This document shows, piece after piece, positions 53,878-62,701 of a stretch of DNA of 64,000 bases; position 1 is the stretch's first letter; each line of letters opens with the position of its first letter. The translations under genes and the position numbers were made by a program. The notes under the pieces are model-generated. The model made no database searches. It had not been told where the DNA came from and saw nothing but the letters and a program-made list of their open reading frames with translations. The DNA is from VMCP01 sp964527775 (GTDB taxonomy: Bacteria; Bacteroidota; Bacteroidia; NS11-12g; UBA955), in NCBI GenBank assembly GCA_964527775.1, contig CAZGQS010000007.1, positions 1 to 64,000 of the forward strand. The letters run 5' to 3'.

Positions 53878-54936
53878 ATGTCGAACACCAACATCGAACA
53901 ACTGTTAGGAAAAGATGCAGAGTATCTTTTGAATCACAAATGCAACACCATCAGCAAAGAGAACATCCATTTACCAGGTGCTGACTTCGTTGATCGCATT
54001 TTTGCTCAAACCAATCGTTCAACTCAAGTATTGCGTTCGTTGCAATCACTATACGGGCACGGACGTTTGGCTAACACGGGTTATTTGAGCATTCTTCCAG
54101 TTGACCAAGGCATAGAACATAGCGCAGGGGCTTCATTTGCACCCAACCCCATATATTTTGATCCAGAAAACATCATCAAACTTGCCATAGAAGGCGGTTG
54201 CAATGCCGTTGCTTCAACTTATGGTGTGCTAGCCATGAACTCAAGAAAATATGCTCATAAGATTCCATTTATTGTGAAAATCAATCACAATGAATTCTTG
54301 TCTTACCCCAATAAGTTTGATCAATTCATGTTTGGATCTGTTCGTGATGCTTGGAACTTAGGAGCTGCTGCCGTTGGTGCTACCATTTACTTTGGAAGTC
54401 CTGAGAGTTCTAGACAAATCATGGAAGTTGCTAAAGCTTTCGAAGAAGCACATTCTTTGGGTATGGCAACCATCTTGTGGTGCTACACTCGTAACAACGG
54501 TTTTAAAGTTGATGGTGTTGATTATCACACTTCTGCTGATTTAACTGGTCAAGCCAATCATTTGGGTGTTACCATTCAAGCAGATATCATCAAGCAAAAA
54601 CTTCCAACCAATAACGGTGGATATAACGCAACAAAGCACGGAAAAACTCATCCTAAAGTATACTCAGAACTTACCACTGATCACCCCATTGACCTCACTC
54701 GTTATCAAGTAGCAAATTGTTACATGGGCCGCGCAGGTTTGATCAATTCAGGTGGAGAAGCAAAAGGCCAAGGAGATATCGAAGAGGCAGTATTTACAGC
54801 AGTTGTAAACAAACGTGCTGCTGGCTCTGGTTTGATTTTAGGAAGAAAAGCATTCCAAAAACCATTGACCGAAGGTGTTCAATTGCTGAACTCTGTTCAA
54901 GATGTTTATCTTGACTCATCAGTAACTATCGCATAA
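53878..54936 (+). CDS. fbaB: Class I fructose-bisphosphate aldolase (FbaB/DhnA type)
   Basis: 352 residues of the archaeal-type class I aldolase family: LSILPVDQGIEHSAGASFAP (substrate and phosphate), NAVASTYGVLAM, PFIVKINHNEFLSYPNK (Schiff-base region), GAAAVGATIYFGSPESSRQI, and the C-terminal NCYMGRAGLINSGGEAKGQG and GLILGRKAFQKP phosphate loop. Cleaves or forms fructose 1,6-bisphosphate via a Lys Schiff base, in glycolysis or gluconeogenesis. First gene of a run with accD, gcvH and the VanZ-like gene. Confidence 0.95.
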   Translation: MSNTNIEQLLGKDAEYLLNHKCNTISKENIHLPGADFVDRIFAQTNRSTQVLRSLQSLYGHGRLANTGYLSILPVDQGIEHSAGASFAPNPIYFDPENIIKLAIEGGCNAVASTYGVLAMNSRKYAHKIPFIVKINHNEFLSYPNKFDQFMFGSVRDAWNLGAAAVGATIYFGSPESSRQIMEVAKAFEEAHSLGMATILWCYTRNNGFKVDGVDYHTSADLTGQANHLGVTIQADIIKQKLPTNNGGYNATKHGKTHPKVYSELTTDHPIDLTRYQVANCYMGRAGLINSGGEAKGQGDIEEAVFTAVVNKRAAGSGLILGRKAFQKPLTEGVQLLNSVQDVYLDSSVTIA

Positions 54937-54947
54937 TTTTGAAAGAT

Positions 54948-55844
54948 ATGTCGTCTGCAGGATTTGAAGAGTTCGATGAACTTGATTCAAACGACTCAAA
55001 ATGGTATCAGCGAACACTAACGGGTATTCTTACTAAAACCAAAGATAAGAAGCCTACGCCCGATGGTTTATGGGAAAAGTGTAAACGCTGCAAAGCGGTT
55101 CACACTGCCAAAGATTGGATTGACCATAAATATGTATGTTCGTCTTGCAACTATCATGAAAGAATTGGTTCTCACGAGTATTTTGAAATCTTGTTTGACA
55201 ACAACGAATTCACCGAACTCAATGAAAACCTAAGCAGTGGTGACCCTTTGAATTTCGTAGATTCAGCACCATATTCTGATAGAATTGTAGTTGCACAAAA
55301 GAAAACAGGCTTAAAAGATGCCGTAAGAACAGCAACGGGTAAAATGAACGGACAACCCTTCACCGTGGCTTGCATGGATTTTAACTTCATTGGTGGATCT
55401 ATGGGTTCTGTGGTAGGAGAAAAGATTGCACGTGCCATTGATTACTCTATCGCCCATAAAACTCCGTTTTTGATGATCTCAAAATCAGGTGGTGCCCGTA
55501 TGATGGAAGCCGCTTTTTCTTTGATGCAAATGGCAAAAACCAGCGCAAAATTAGCCCTTTTGAACAAAGCAGGCATTCCTTACATTTCGTTAATGACCAA
55601 TCCTACTACCGGTGGAGTAACAGCTTCTTATGCCATGTTGGGCGATTTTAATATCGCTGAACCTGAGGCTCTAATTGGTTTTGCTGGACCTCGTGTTATT
55701 CGCGAAACCATTGGAAAAGACCTTCCCAAAGGCTTTCAAAGTTCAGAATTTTTGGTTGAACACGGTTTCCTCGACTTCATTGTAGAGAGAAACGTTTTGA
55801 AAGAAAAACTAAGCAGTCTATTAAGTATCATTTGGAATAAATAA
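54948..55844 (+). CDS. accD: Acetyl-CoA carboxylase carboxyltransferase beta subunit
   Basis: 298 residues from ATG 54948 (a TTG nine bases upstream is possible). N-terminal zinc ribbon with Cys45, Cys48, Cys64, Cys67 (CKRC and CSSC), then the crotonase-like domain: NFIGGSMGSVVGEKIARAID, PFLMISKSGGARMMEAAFSL, NPTTGGVTASYAMLGD, EALIGFAGPRVIRETIG. Transfers the carboxyl group from biotin to acetyl-CoA together with AccA, which is not in the window. Confidence 0.96.
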   Translation: MSSAGFEEFDELDSNDSKWYQRTLTGILTKTKDKKPTPDGLWEKCKRCKAVHTAKDWIDHKYVCSSCNYHERIGSHEYFEILFDNNEFTELNENLSSGDPLNFVDSAPYSDRIVVAQKKTGLKDAVRTATGKMNGQPFTVACMDFNFIGGSMGSVVGEKIARAIDYSIAHKTPFLMISKSGGARMMEAAFSLMQMAKTSAKLALLNKAGIPYISLMTNPTTGGVTASYAMLGDFNIAEPEALIGFAGPRVIRETIGKDLPKGFQSSEFLVEHGFLDFIVERNVLKEKLSSLLSIIWNK

Positions 55845-55855
55845 ACACAATTAAT

Positions 55856-56236
55856 ATGAATTTTCCTGAAAATTTGAAGTACACCAAAGACCACGAGTGG
55901 ATCTTGGTTGAAGGTGATCAAGCTACCATTGGTATCACTGAGTTTGCACAAGGTGAGTTGGGCGATATCGTTTTTGTTGACATTGCCACTCAAGGTGAGA
56001 CTTTAGGTGCAGAAGAAGTTTTCGGTTCAGTGGAAGCCGTAAAAACTGTAAGTGAGCTATACATGCCTGTTGCAGGTGAAGTTTTAGAAGTTAATACTGC
56101 TTTAGATAGCACTCCTGAATCAATCAATTCTGACCCTTATGGCGATGGTTGGATGATCAAAGTAAAAATGTCTAATGCCGCAGATGCTGACGCTCTATTG
56201 ACTGCTGATCAGTACAAAGCCCTCATCGGTGCTTAA
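55856..56236 (+). CDS. gcvH: Glycine cleavage system H protein
   Basis: 126 residues. Lipoyl domain with lipoylation Lys63 in FGSVEAVKTVSELYMPVAGE, YTKDHEWI at the start, and SDPYGDGWMIKVKMSN. Carries the aminomethyl group between GcvP, GcvT and the L protein, none of which is nearby. Overlaps the following gene by eight bases. Confidence 0.96.
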   Translation: MNFPENLKYTKDHEWILVEGDQATIGITEFAQGELGDIVFVDIATQGETLGAEEVFGSVEAVKTVSELYMPVAGEVLEVNTALDSTPESINSDPYGDGWMIKVKMSNAADADALLTADQYKALIGA

Positions 56237-56612
56237 TTTTAATCACAAATTTTTTAAATGGGTCCCCGCAATTTTGTGGGGACTTTTTATTTCTTGGGCT
56301 ACTCTAAAACCAACAACCCATACTGATTTAAATATCCCACTTTGGGCCGCCTCTTTGCATTTAGATAAATGGGTGCATTTTGGTTTTTGGTTCATTTGGA
56401 CATGGCTCTTCTTGAAAAAAGTGAATCCATCTGGTTTATACAATTTGATTTCGGTTGTTTTCTTTTCCGCCTACGGCGGACTGATTGAAATACTACAAGG
56501 CACCATGAACCTCGGTAGAACCTGCGATATTTGGGATTGGTTAGCCGATACCGCAGGTGTTGTTATAGCAGTGGTTTATTTAAAATGGCTCAATAAATTT
56601 ATTCAATCATAA
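56229..56612 (+). CDS. VanZ-like membrane protein
   Basis: 127 residues, three to four transmembrane helices. VanZ-family signatures: LHLDKWVHFGFWFIWTW and GGLIEILQGTMNLGRTCDIW followed by DWLADTAGVVIAVVY. The start is GTG at 56229, inside the end of gcvH; the family's biochemical role is unknown outside teicoplanin resistance. A perfect palindrome (56466-56480) encodes part of helix three. Ends in a strong terminator. Confidence 0.8.
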   Translation: MLNFNHKFFKWVPAILWGLFISWATLKPTTHTDLNIPLWAASLHLDKWVHFGFWFIWTWLFLKKVNPSGLYNLISVVFFSAYGGLIEILQGTMNLGRTCDIWDWLADTAGVVIAVVYLKWLNKFIQS

Positions 56613-56641
56613 AAAAGGCCCGCCTAAGCGAGCCTTTTTTT
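56611..56641. terminator. Bidirectional rho-independent terminator
   Basis: A-run, stem GGC-c-CGC / GCG-a-GCC with one mismatch, loop CTAA, then a T-run of seven. The A and T tracts flank the stem, so it can act on both strands: after the VanZ-like gene and after the minus-strand gene ending at 56671. Confidence 0.9.
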
Positions 56642-56670
56642 GAAAATTTATTTATTAAAAATTCAGATTA

Positions 56671-57123
56671 TTATTTAAACATAGTTGCTTGGTAACCACG
56701 GCTAGCGTCTCCTTTCAAAGACAAACTTACAGTGATTGAACCTTGCGCACCTGCTTTGGTTTTCAATTGCTTAGCCATAGCTTCAGACATGTATACACAA
56801 GTAGTCCATTCTGGATCTTCTTTGATGCTTACTTTTAATTTTTGTGAACCCACTGGAGGATTACAAGGAGCAGTCTGAGCACCTTTTGCACCTGGAGCTG
56901 CATGAGGAGCTGCATGAGGAGCACCAGCAGGAGCACCTACAGCATGTTGACCTGGGCCACTTGTAGCTTCAAAAGTCACAGTAATTCCTGTTACCATTAC
57001 TTGACGGTTGTTGTAATTCTTTTGATTTTGAGCGAATTGCATACCAGCAACCTGCTCCCCTTGTGCCATAACTGCGCCAATCATTAAGATACCAGCAGCT
57101 AAAAAAGAAGTTATTTTTTTCAT
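56671..57123 (-). CDS. Secreted hypothetical protein with Ala/Pro/His linker
   Basis: 150 residues from ATG 57123 (MKKITSFLAAGILMIGAVMAQ signal peptide); the upstream ATG at 57144 would precede the signal by seven residues. The mature protein looks like an OB-fold or small beta domain split by a low-complexity linker (GAPAGAPHAAPHAAPGAKGA, about residues 62-81). Two Cys (APCNPP and TTCVYM) could pair. No known family recognised; the short linker repeat suggests slippage-prone length variation. Confidence 0.7.
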   Translation of the reverse strand: MKKITSFLAAGILMIGAVMAQGEQVAGMQFAQNQKNYNNRQVMVTGITVTFEATSGPGQHAVGAPAGAPHAAPHAAPGAKGAQTAPCNPPVGSQKLKVSIKEDPEWTTCVYMSEAMAKQLKTKAGAQGSITVSLSLKGDASRGYQATMFK

Positions 57124-57221
57124 GTTGTATATTTTGTAATGCAATCTAAGTTAAATCTTTATCTACTCATTAACTTTATAAATTAAGTTATACAATGTTA
57201 TAGGGTAAATTGCTAAAAAAT

Positions 57222-57250
57222 AAAAACGCCCCAATAAATTGAGGCGTTTT
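57222..57250 (-). terminator. Terminator downstream of tRNA-Cys
   Basis: On the minus strand AAAACGCC pairs with GGCGTTTT around a TTATT-type loop and is followed by a T-rich stretch. Begins seven bases after the tRNA 3' end. Confidence 0.85.
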
Positions 57251-57256
57251 ACAGTG

Positions 57257-57327
57257 AGGTCGGAACCGGATTCGAACCGGTGTAAAGGGTTTTGCAGACC
57301 CGTGCCTAGCCGCTCGGCCATCCGACC
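57257..57327 (-). tRNA. trnC: tRNA-Cys (GCA)
   Basis: 71-nt cloverleaf on the minus strand: acceptor GGTCGGA with TCCGACC, anticodon GCA within loop after GGGTCT, T-loop TTCGAAT, and discriminator U73, which is the identity base for cysteine. CCA is not encoded. Single tRNA in the window. Confidence 0.96.
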
Positions 57328-57411
57328 TTATTTTTAAGGACTGCAAAAATAACCCAATTCAAGCAATCCCACAACTACAACCGATAAAATTATTTAATTT
57401 AACGACAAGCC

Positions 57412-57460
<49 letters not shown>

Positions 57461-57467
<7 letters not shown>

Positions 57468-58141
57468 TCCGAAACTATTTTCCCATCAGCCATCGTAATC
57501 ACTCGATCAGTGCGTTTGGCGAAATCATCGTCATGGGTAACAATGAGCATTGACATTCCTAGACTAGCGGTTAAATCTTTGAAAATCCCAAAAACCAAAT
57601 CGGCATTTTTAGAATCTAAGTTACCGGTAGGTTCATCACCCATAATGATGTCGGGGTCATTGATCAATGCTCTAGCGATGGCAACCCGCTGTTTTTGTCC
57701 GCCAGAAATTTGAGTTGCCCTCTTTTTGGCTTGGTCAGCAATATCCAACATCTTTAATTTTTCATATGCAATGTGTTCAACTTCTGATTTTGATTTTAAA
57801 CCGAGTTTTAAAGCAGGCATCATTACGTTTTCCAACACCGAAAACTCAGGCAGTAAATAGTGAAATTGAAATACAAAGCCAATATGTTCATTTCTTACTT
57901 TGGCTAGTTCATTAGATGATTTTCCTGTGAGCAATTCCCCTTTTAGCCAAATTTCACCCTCGTAATTAGTGTCCATAGTACTTAACAGGTAAAGTAAAGT
58001 ACTTTTTCCGCATCCACTTTTGCCTTGAATGGATACAAATTCTCCTTTATTCATAGAGAAATTTACCCCATTCAATACTTGAACTTTTACGGGGTCGTAA
58101 AAGTACTTGTTGATGTTTTTGACTTCCAGAATCGTGCTCAT
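57461..58141 (-). CDS. ABC transporter ATP-binding protein (LolD/MacB-NBD type)
   Basis: 226 residues from ATG 58141; upstream in-frame start 58165 overlaps the permease and is unlikely. Walker A GKSGCGKST, Q-loop FVFQFHYLLPEFSVLENVMM, signature QISGGQKQRVAIARALI, Walker B DIIMGDEPTGNLDSKNADLV, H-loop VTHDD. The ENVMMPAL segment is typical for LolD/MacB-like systems. Last gene of a three-gene operon with a FtsX-like permease and a membrane-fusion lipoprotein. Its stop is formed by a heptamer unit. Confidence 0.93.
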
Positions 58142-58142
58142 G

Positions 58143-59408
58143 TTATTGTCCTCGAATGATTTCAACCGGGTCTATCTTGCTGGCTTTTCTAGCAGGTAGA
58201 TATCCTGCAAAAAAAGTGGTAATGATGGCAAATAGACTTCCTCCAATGTAAAAAGCCACTTCAAAATTAACAGGGAAAGTCTTCACAGTGGGTAAAGCCT
58301 CAGTTTCAAATGGGGCTTTACTGATCAAAACGCTGACACTATAACCCATTAAAAGTCCAACAGCACCGCCAATAATTCCAATCAACAAGGCCTGATAAAT
58401 GAAAATGCGTTTCACATCGCCCCCTGAAAAGCCCATGGCCTTTAAAATGGCAATGTCATTCATTTTTTCATAGATCAACATGTTCAAAATGTTGTAAATC
58501 CCAAATCCAGCAACAATCAATAAAGTGATTGATACAGCATAACTTATCAGGTTTCGGATGCTGGTACCTGTCTCAAATTGAGCATTAGCGGTATTTATGT
58601 CAACCGCATGAACCCCAAACGCTTCAGAAATTTCAGCCGTCATGTGCAATGCTTCATCTATGTTCTTTAGTTTAATGTATAAATCTGTTGCATAAGATGG
58701 ACCTTCATTGGCAGCCAATTGAGCAGTTTTGATGTTAGCATAACTTTGTATATTGTCTACTTCGGCCAACCCACTTTGGAAAAAAGCAACGATTTTCAAC
58801 CTCATCGATTCACCAGTGGGAGTAATCATTGGAACATAATCACCCACTTTAAGGCGTAATTTTTTAGCAACTCCAGCTCCTAATATGATGCCATTTTTGC
58901 TATTATTGAGGTCTTCGGGTTTACCTCCCACCACGTATTGATTGAAATTGAATAATTTTTCTTGTTCTAGGGCATCTATCCCCATGAGGTTTCCGTTGAG
59001 AAGTACGCTACCCGACTGGTAAAAAACTCTCGCTGAAACCAGGGGTGTGATGCCCTTAACGCGAGGGTCTTTCTGAAGTGCGAGTCGTATGCCCTGATTG
59101 TTCCGAATGCTTGCTTGAGACCTTCGTGGTTTTACATTTTCAACCACATGAACAAAATTAGAATCTTTGAATGGGTCTGCCATTTCAATGGGTTGAACTT
59201 TACTCGCCTCTACTTCGTTGTAAATTCTGATGTGCGGAGTTCTATTGAGAATTAAACCGTCTAACAATCCATTTAGACCGGTCATGAAACTCATTAGAAT
59301 GATATAGGTGCCAATGCCAAAAGTTACCCCAAGTGCGGCAATGATTGATTGCTTTTTACGCTCCACTAAATGGGTGCGGGCTATTTTCACCAAGACCGAA
59401 TTGTTCAT
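58143..59408 (-). CDS. FtsX/LolC-like ABC permease
   Basis: 421 residues: N-terminal helix (RKKQSIIAALGVTFGIGTYI), periplasmic MacB-PCD-like domain (about 50-270, including ILGAGVAKKLRLKVGDYVP), and a C-terminal FtsX triple helix (YAVSITLLIVAGFGIYNILN, MNDIAILKAMGFSGGDVKRI, YLPARKASKIDPVEIIRG). One base separates it from the ATPase. Mechanotransmission-type exporter for lipoproteins or small molecules; the substrate is unknown. Confidence 0.92.
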   Translation of the reverse strand: MNNSVLVKIARTHLVERKKQSIIAALGVTFGIGTYIILMSFMTGLNGLLDGLILNRTPHIRIYNEVEASKVQPIEMADPFKDSNFVHVVENVKPRRSQASIRNNQGIRLALQKDPRVKGITPLVSARVFYQSGSVLLNGNLMGIDALEQEKLFNFNQYVVGGKPEDLNNSKNGIILGAGVAKKLRLKVGDYVPMITPTGESMRLKIVAFFQSGLAEVDNIQSYANIKTAQLAANEGPSYATDLYIKLKNIDEALHMTAEISEAFGVHAVDINTANAQFETGTSIRNLISYAVSITLLIVAGFGIYNILNMLIYEKMNDIAILKAMGFSGGDVKRIFIYQALLIGIIGGAVGLLMGYSVSVLISKAPFETEALPTVKTFPVNFEVAFYIGGSLFAIITTFFAGYLPARKASKIDPVEIIRGQ

Positions 59409-59410
59409 GG

Positions 59411-60496
59411 TTATTTTTTCTTTTTCAGAGGAAGTAAAACGGTTTCACCGTCTTTTAAACCATCCAAAATTTCTATGTAAAGATCACTCTTTAATCCAAC
59501 TGAAATGGTTTTTAATCCTTCCGATGTTTCAACTTGATTGTTTTCTTTTAGGAACTTTTGGGGAATAACCAATGCATTATTTTTGGTTTCAATGACAATG
59601 TTGGCTTCAGCGGTTAACCCAGGAACTAACCTGGGAATGCTTTCTGTGAAAACGGCCTCTGCTTTAAACGACTGAGTTTTAGCATCAATTGCAGGAGTGA
59701 TATTAGAGATTTTACCTTTGAAACTCTTGGAAAATGCATCCATCTTTACCCAAACTTCCTGGCCAAGTTTAATTTTCTCAAGGTCTACTTCGTCAATTTC
59801 TAATTCTATATAAAAGGATTTTCCAGAACCAACAACAGCCGCAATTTGTTGTGGGCCAACTAAATCGCCCTTGTTTAGAGGCAAGGAGAACAATTGCCCT
59901 TCAATTTCACTGCTAATTTTGAAGAACTTTAAGTTTTCGTTGGCATTGCTTTCATTCAATTCAGCAATTTTTTGACTGTATTGTTTTTGTTTTTGAAGTT
60001 GCAATCTTTTGGATGTTAATATTGTCAACTGACTTTTTGACGCTTCCAATTTCAGCTTCCTCAATTCTAACTGATTTTTACTTCCAATTCCCTCCGAAAA
60101 GAGTTTGTTCTGCCTGGCATAGTCAATGGAATCTTGTTCAAGTGTTTTTCTTGCTAACAAAATTTGATTTCGCAATTGCAGCAAATCATATTCTGGAAGT
60201 TCAGCTTGCTGTCTTTGCATTTCTGCAAGCTCAATGTTATTCAGTTGGATATTTGTACTAATTCTGCCAATCTCTTGACCCACTTTCACGGTTTCGCCTT
60301 CCTTTACAGTATAACCTAAAAATCTTCCCGTCGATAAAGGTCTGACTTCATATTGGTTCAGGGCCTTTACCTTTCCGCTGGCATACACCGAGTGTACAAT
60401 GTTCTTTCTTTCTGCGTTCGCTGATTCGTATTTTTCACCGCACGATAGGAGTAAAGTCGCGCAAAAAGCGACCCAAAGGGGAAGGTGGGGTTTCAT
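59411..60496 (-). CDS. Membrane-fusion protein, predicted lipoprotein
   Basis: 361 residues. Signal with lipobox Cys in TLLLSCGEKYESANAERK. HlyD-type domains: VRPLSTGRFLGYTVKEGETV (lipoyl half), a long coiled coil (about 85-190; LRNQILLARKTLEQDSIDYA), SLPLNKGDLVGPQQIAAVVG, VPGLTAEANIVIETKNNALV. First gene of the operon with the permease and ATPase. An outer-membrane channel is not part of this operon; one lies at 43505-44968 with its own fusion protein. Confidence 0.9.
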   Translation of the reverse strand: MKPHLPLWVAFCATLLLSCGEKYESANAERKNIVHSVYASGKVKALNQYEVRPLSTGRFLGYTVKEGETVKVGQEIGRISTNIQLNNIELAEMQRQQAELPEYDLLQLRNQILLARKTLEQDSIDYARQNKLFSEGIGSKNQLELRKLKLEASKSQLTILTSKRLQLQKQKQYSQKIAELNESNANENLKFFKISSEIEGQLFSLPLNKGDLVGPQQIAAVVGSGKSFYIELEIDEVDLEKIKLGQEVWVKMDAFSKSFKGKISNITPAIDAKTQSFKAEAVFTESIPRLVPGLTAEANIVIETKNNALVIPQKFLKENNQVETSEGLKTISVGLKSDLYIEILDGLKDGETVLLPLKKKK

Positions 60497-60510
60497 ATAT
60501 TCAAATGTCC

Positions 60511-62211
60511 TTAAAATCGACTGATTTTCATTCGTTTTCCGTCGATAAATGTGTGCTTTACACGAATTTGTTTAAGTTCTTCGGTTGAACATTCTAAAAT
60601 GTCTTTGTTGAGGACTATAAAATCAGCCACTTTATTGGTCTGAATGCTGCCTTTCCATTCATCTTCTCTATTCGAATAAGCTGCCCAAAGGGTCATGCCT
60701 AACAATGTTTCCTTTCGGCTCAAGGCTTGTTTAGGCAAAAAGGGCGTTTTTAAATTTCCAGCAATATCCATCCTCTGCGTAGCAGAATAAAAGGAAGCAA
60801 ATGGATTGATGTCCTCCACAGGAAAATCAGTGCCAATAGCCACTACACCTGCACTCTTTAATAAATCTTTGTAAGCATAAGCCCCTGATTGTGGATTGTA
60901 AAACTGAGTTAAACCAATCCGTTGATTCGAATCAACGCAAAGTCTGGACATGGCCCAAGGTGCATCTGAAGTGGCGTGTGTGGGCTGTATGCTGGGTATG
61001 ATACCCCAATTAGACAGTTGTTTTTGATCTCGAGGATCTACAATTTGTGCGTGTTCAATGCGCCAACGAGCGTCAAATCCCTCAGGAATGGTTTGCTTGA
61101 AATTGTTGATGACCAATTTATTGGCTGAGTCTCCAATAGCGTGAACACACACTTGGAAGTTTTTTTGCAATAGATATCGAGTGTAATATCCAAATTGGCC
61201 ATAGCTCATAAGTTGCAGTCCGTGGTATCCATTTCTATCGCAATAATCTGTTTTTAACAAGGCGCCTTTTGAACCTAATGCACCGTCTAAATAAATTTTC
61301 ATGCTTTCGCAATGCATGAAATAGTTATTGGGAACTACGTTGGTTCCGACTTTCATCAGATTCTCATCATTGCCCGAAAGCATTGCACAAAACCGCATGT
61401 GAATTTTTTGTTCCTTTTGCAGTTTCTGTAAAAAGTACATCTCGTTGAGTTCCAAGCCAGCTTCGTCTAGGGTAGTAAGTCCGTATTTATAGATGTTTTT
61501 TGATTGTTTCACCACGGCTTTGCTCAATTCTTTTTCATTCATGGGAGGTATGAATTTTCGAATCCAATCAGAGGCATTGTCTACGAAAATACCTGTTGGT
61601 TTTCCGTTCGCATCTTTGATGATTTCACCACCGGCGATGGTAGTGTCCCAATTCAAATTCAATGTTTTCAGAGCAATGTCATTTACCCAAACAGCATGAC
61701 CATCGACTCTCGACAAGCAAACGGGTTTTTTTGATACACCTTTCAAGTCTTCGGCTGACGGGAACGATTTTTCGCTCCAGTCGTTTTGATCCCAACCTCG
61801 ACCAACAATCCAAGCCCGTTTAGTTTTAAATTTCTTAACCTTTTTATACACCTCAGATTTACTTTTAGTGCCAAAAACATTGACCTCTTTTGTGCCTCTG
61901 CAATAAGCTAAAAAATGACAGTGTGCATCAATCAATCCAGGATATAAATAACCGTTGTGTTTGATGATTTTTGCTGTTGGATATTTTAACTGTGCTTCAC
62001 GTGTTGAACCCGTAAAACGAATCCATCCATTCTCTTCAACAAAACACTCTACGGTAGACATAGCAGTATCGCAAACGTAAATCTTTGTTGCTGTATGAAT
62101 TGTAGCTTGAGACCACAAATTTTGCGAGCTCAGTCCCAAGAAAATAAATAAAAAATGAACGATTTTTTGGGGGATAAACGTTTTTGAATTGTTATACCTT
62201 TGTTTTAACAT
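60511..62211 (-). CDS. Secreted YtcJ-like amidohydrolase
   Basis: 566 residues. N-terminal hydrophobic signal (IVHFLFIFLGLSSQNLWSQ). Amidohydrolase-3 family: metal HxH in YPGLIDAHCHFLAYCRG, carboxylated-Lys-site region near KIYLDGALGSKGALL, VCVHAIGD, WRIEHAQIVDP, and AIGTDFPVEDINPFASFYSA with the catalytic Asp. These enzymes hydrolyse amides or related bonds in small molecules; the substrate is unknown. A TAAATTTG element (62224 to 62217 minus) ends five bases upstream of its ATG. Confidence 0.88.
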   Translation of the reverse strand: MLKQRYNNSKTFIPQKIVHFLFIFLGLSSQNLWSQATIHTATKIYVCDTAMSTVECFVEENGWIRFTGSTREAQLKYPTAKIIKHNGYLYPGLIDAHCHFLAYCRGTKEVNVFGTKSKSEVYKKVKKFKTKRAWIVGRGWDQNDWSEKSFPSAEDLKGVSKKPVCLSRVDGHAVWVNDIALKTLNLNWDTTIAGGEIIKDANGKPTGIFVDNASDWIRKFIPPMNEKELSKAVVKQSKNIYKYGLTTLDEAGLELNEMYFLQKLQKEQKIHMRFCAMLSGNDENLMKVGTNVVPNNYFMHCESMKIYLDGALGSKGALLKTDYCDRNGYHGLQLMSYGQFGYYTRYLLQKNFQVCVHAIGDSANKLVINNFKQTIPEGFDARWRIEHAQIVDPRDQKQLSNWGIIPSIQPTHATSDAPWAMSRLCVDSNQRIGLTQFYNPQSGAYAYKDLLKSAGVVAIGTDFPVEDINPFASFYSATQRMDIAGNLKTPFLPKQALSRKETLLGMTLWAAYSNREDEWKGSIQTNKVADFIVLNKDILECSTEELKQIRVKHTFIDGKRMKISRF

Positions 62212-62224
62212 CTATTCAAATTTA
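62195..62224. promoter_or_regulatory. Interleaved divergent -7 elements
   Basis: Plus strand TACCTTTG (62195-62202) for the OB-fold gene; minus strand TAAATTTG (62224 to 62217) for the amidohydrolase, with ATTG 19 bp upstream of it. The plus element lies inside the first codons of the amidohydrolase, so the two transcripts overlap at their 5' ends. Confidence 0.5.
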
Positions 62225-62232
62225 AACATTCT

Positions 62233-62697
62233 ATGAAGTTAGCCAATCGAAAAAATCTTATTATGTTAACGTTAACGGTAATTTTAGTGTCAGTTGCAGT
62301 GGTTTTTTTTATGGCAACAGAATCAAATTCGGGTGTTGTTGAAGATGAAGCTAATTTCAAAGTAACCGTATCTGATTGGGTAAAAGAAGGTTTGGAAACC
62401 TCAGACAGCAGTTTCAACAAAAAGTATGTAGGACAAATCATCGAAATTACGGGTAAAGTGGCATCAGTGAATGAACTGGAGGCACAGAATAGTACAAACG
62501 TAAAACTGGAAAGTGGCCAAGAAGAAGTAATAGTAGGAGCACTTTTCAATAAAACATCAGAGGAGGTGCAGCAACTTGCCCCCGGTCAAGATGTAACTGT
62601 AGTCTGTGAGTGCAACGGAGTGTCTAAACCCGAAGAATATGATCTTATCAGCGAAGTTTTGTTCACTTTAAAACATTGTCAATTAAAAAATAAATAA
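62233..62697 (+). CDS. Membrane-anchored OB-fold (tRNA_anti-like) protein
   Basis: 154 residues: N-terminal membrane helix (LIMLTLTVILVSVAVVFFMA), then an OB fold of the tRNA_anti-like type (KYVGQIIEITGKVASVNELE, VGALFNKTSEEVQQLAPGQD, VTVVCECNGVSKPEEYDLIS, ending LKHCQL). Three Cys at the end may form a disulfide. In Bacteroidota such proteins commonly precede YceI and cytochrome genes, as here. Probably envelope-located; no enzymatic role apparent. Confidence 0.78.
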   Translation: MKLANRKNLIMLTLTVILVSVAVVFFMATESNSGVVEDEANFKVTVSDWVKEGLETSDSSFNKKYVGQIIEITGKVASVNELEAQNSTNVKLESGQEEVIVGALFNKTSEEVQQLAPGQDVTVVCECNGVSKPEEYDLISEVLFTLKHCQLKNK

Positions 62698-62701
62698 TAA
62701 T

